From Caballeronia sordidicola (GTDB lineage: Bacteria; Pseudomonadota; Gammaproteobacteria; Burkholderiales; Burkholderiaceae), in NCBI RefSeq assembly GCF_000729995.1, contig NZ_JNFG01000012.1, positions 113,356 through 177,355 on the forward strand: a stretch of DNA of 64,000 nucleotides, in the 5' to 3' direction. Position numbers and translations under genes: made by a program. Each line of letters begins with the position of its first letter. The first letter of the stretch is position 1. This document shows positions 63,901 to 64,000 of this stretch, piece after piece. A model generated the notes under the pieces. It was not told where the DNA came from. It saw only the letters and a list, made by a program, of their open reading frames with translations, and made no database searches.

Positions 63901-64000
63901 ACATCGGTGGTTCTGGCGAGCACCGTGCTTTTGGGGTGCCAAAAACGTGGAAACTGCACGCTAGGTCAACTTACGAGCCCTCGTTCTGAAAGCGCTTTCT
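63901..64000 (-). repeat. Long inverted repeat, right arm (continues past window)
   Basis: Inverted copy of 63460-63559; similarity is still full at the last base, so the arm extends beyond the window. The 341 bp between the arms contain no convincing gene; open frames there are repeat-derived. Confidence 0.85.

Noticed and set aside
1..64000. CRISPR arrays, tRNA/rRNA genes, transposases, integrases, phage genes
   Set aside because: Looked for regularly spaced repeats, cloverleaf-like ends (CCA, TTCGAATC arms in tRNA context) and DDE/tyrosine recombinase motifs; none found.

Overview
The window looks like chromosomal or large-replicon DNA of a Burkholderiaceae bacterium, most likely Paraburkholderia or Caballeronia. 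The reasons are high GC, the density of LysR regulators, and family-typical proteins: DUF3443, DUF4148, DUF2968, DUF4410, a NodT-type outer-membrane factor, an AAHS-type MFS carrier and a Gram-negative porin. This placement comes from reading protein families, not from a database search. I see no rRNA, tRNA, CRISPR array, transposase or phage gene.

Layout. 1-5.2 kb: 3' end of a DUF3443 gene, a MEKHLA/PAS protein, a small protein divergent from a MocR-type regulator, an MgtC-like membrane protein and a 57-codon His-rich membrane micro-protein. 5.2-11.1 kb: a three-gene RND efflux operon read leftward (permease, adaptor, outer-membrane factor). 11.3-17.8 kb: DUF4148, glpK-glpF with hairpins between them, a secreted protein, a Bcr/CflA exporter and a DUF899 protein. 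18.2-28.6 kb: a Tat-exported NHL propeller protein, an AAHS carrier with tandem terminators, an SDR remnant, an Old Yellow Enzyme divergent from its LysR neighbour, a divergent ClC protein, an NfeD-slipin pair and a His-rich secreted protein.

28.7-40.2 kb is the unusual part. It is gene-sparse and rich in small lipoproteins, secreted proteins and unknown proteins. It carries an orphan flagellar master regulator (FlhC, with no FlhD), an orphan L-ring protein (FlgH-like), an HD-GYP protein, Cys-free Ser-rich proteins that look like export substrates, small paralogous YRGK proteins, and a leader sequence present in two diverged copies. I suggest it is an FlhC-associated surface or secretion regulon that has become separate from the flagellar locus. 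This is the best candidate here for an undescribed system, but its function is inference only.

40.3-46.7 kb carries scars of rearrangement: a LysR fragment joined head to head with an ABC solute-binding fragment, a nucleotidyltransferase-fold gene bracketed by two copies of a 35-bp palindrome, and an oxygenase reductase that has lost its ferredoxin domain. DUF4410, LysR and urea-transporter genes lie between them.

47.3-53.5 kb is a short aromatic catabolic cluster: benzoylformate decarboxylase, benzaldehyde-type dehydrogenase, AAHS carrier and porin. Together these would take up an aromatic acid and convert benzoylformate to benzoate. 53.7-54.9 kb is an acyltransferase. 54.9-61.2 kb, read leftward, is rbsB-rbsA-rbsC-rbsK followed by a lipoprotein nucleoside hydrolase. 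This set could release ribose from nucleosides outside the cytoplasm, import it and phosphorylate it. A divergent LysR gene sits across a tandem octamer array. The window ends with a DUF2968 gene and an intergenic repeat field that includes a 98%-identical 100-bp inverted repeat running off the right edge.
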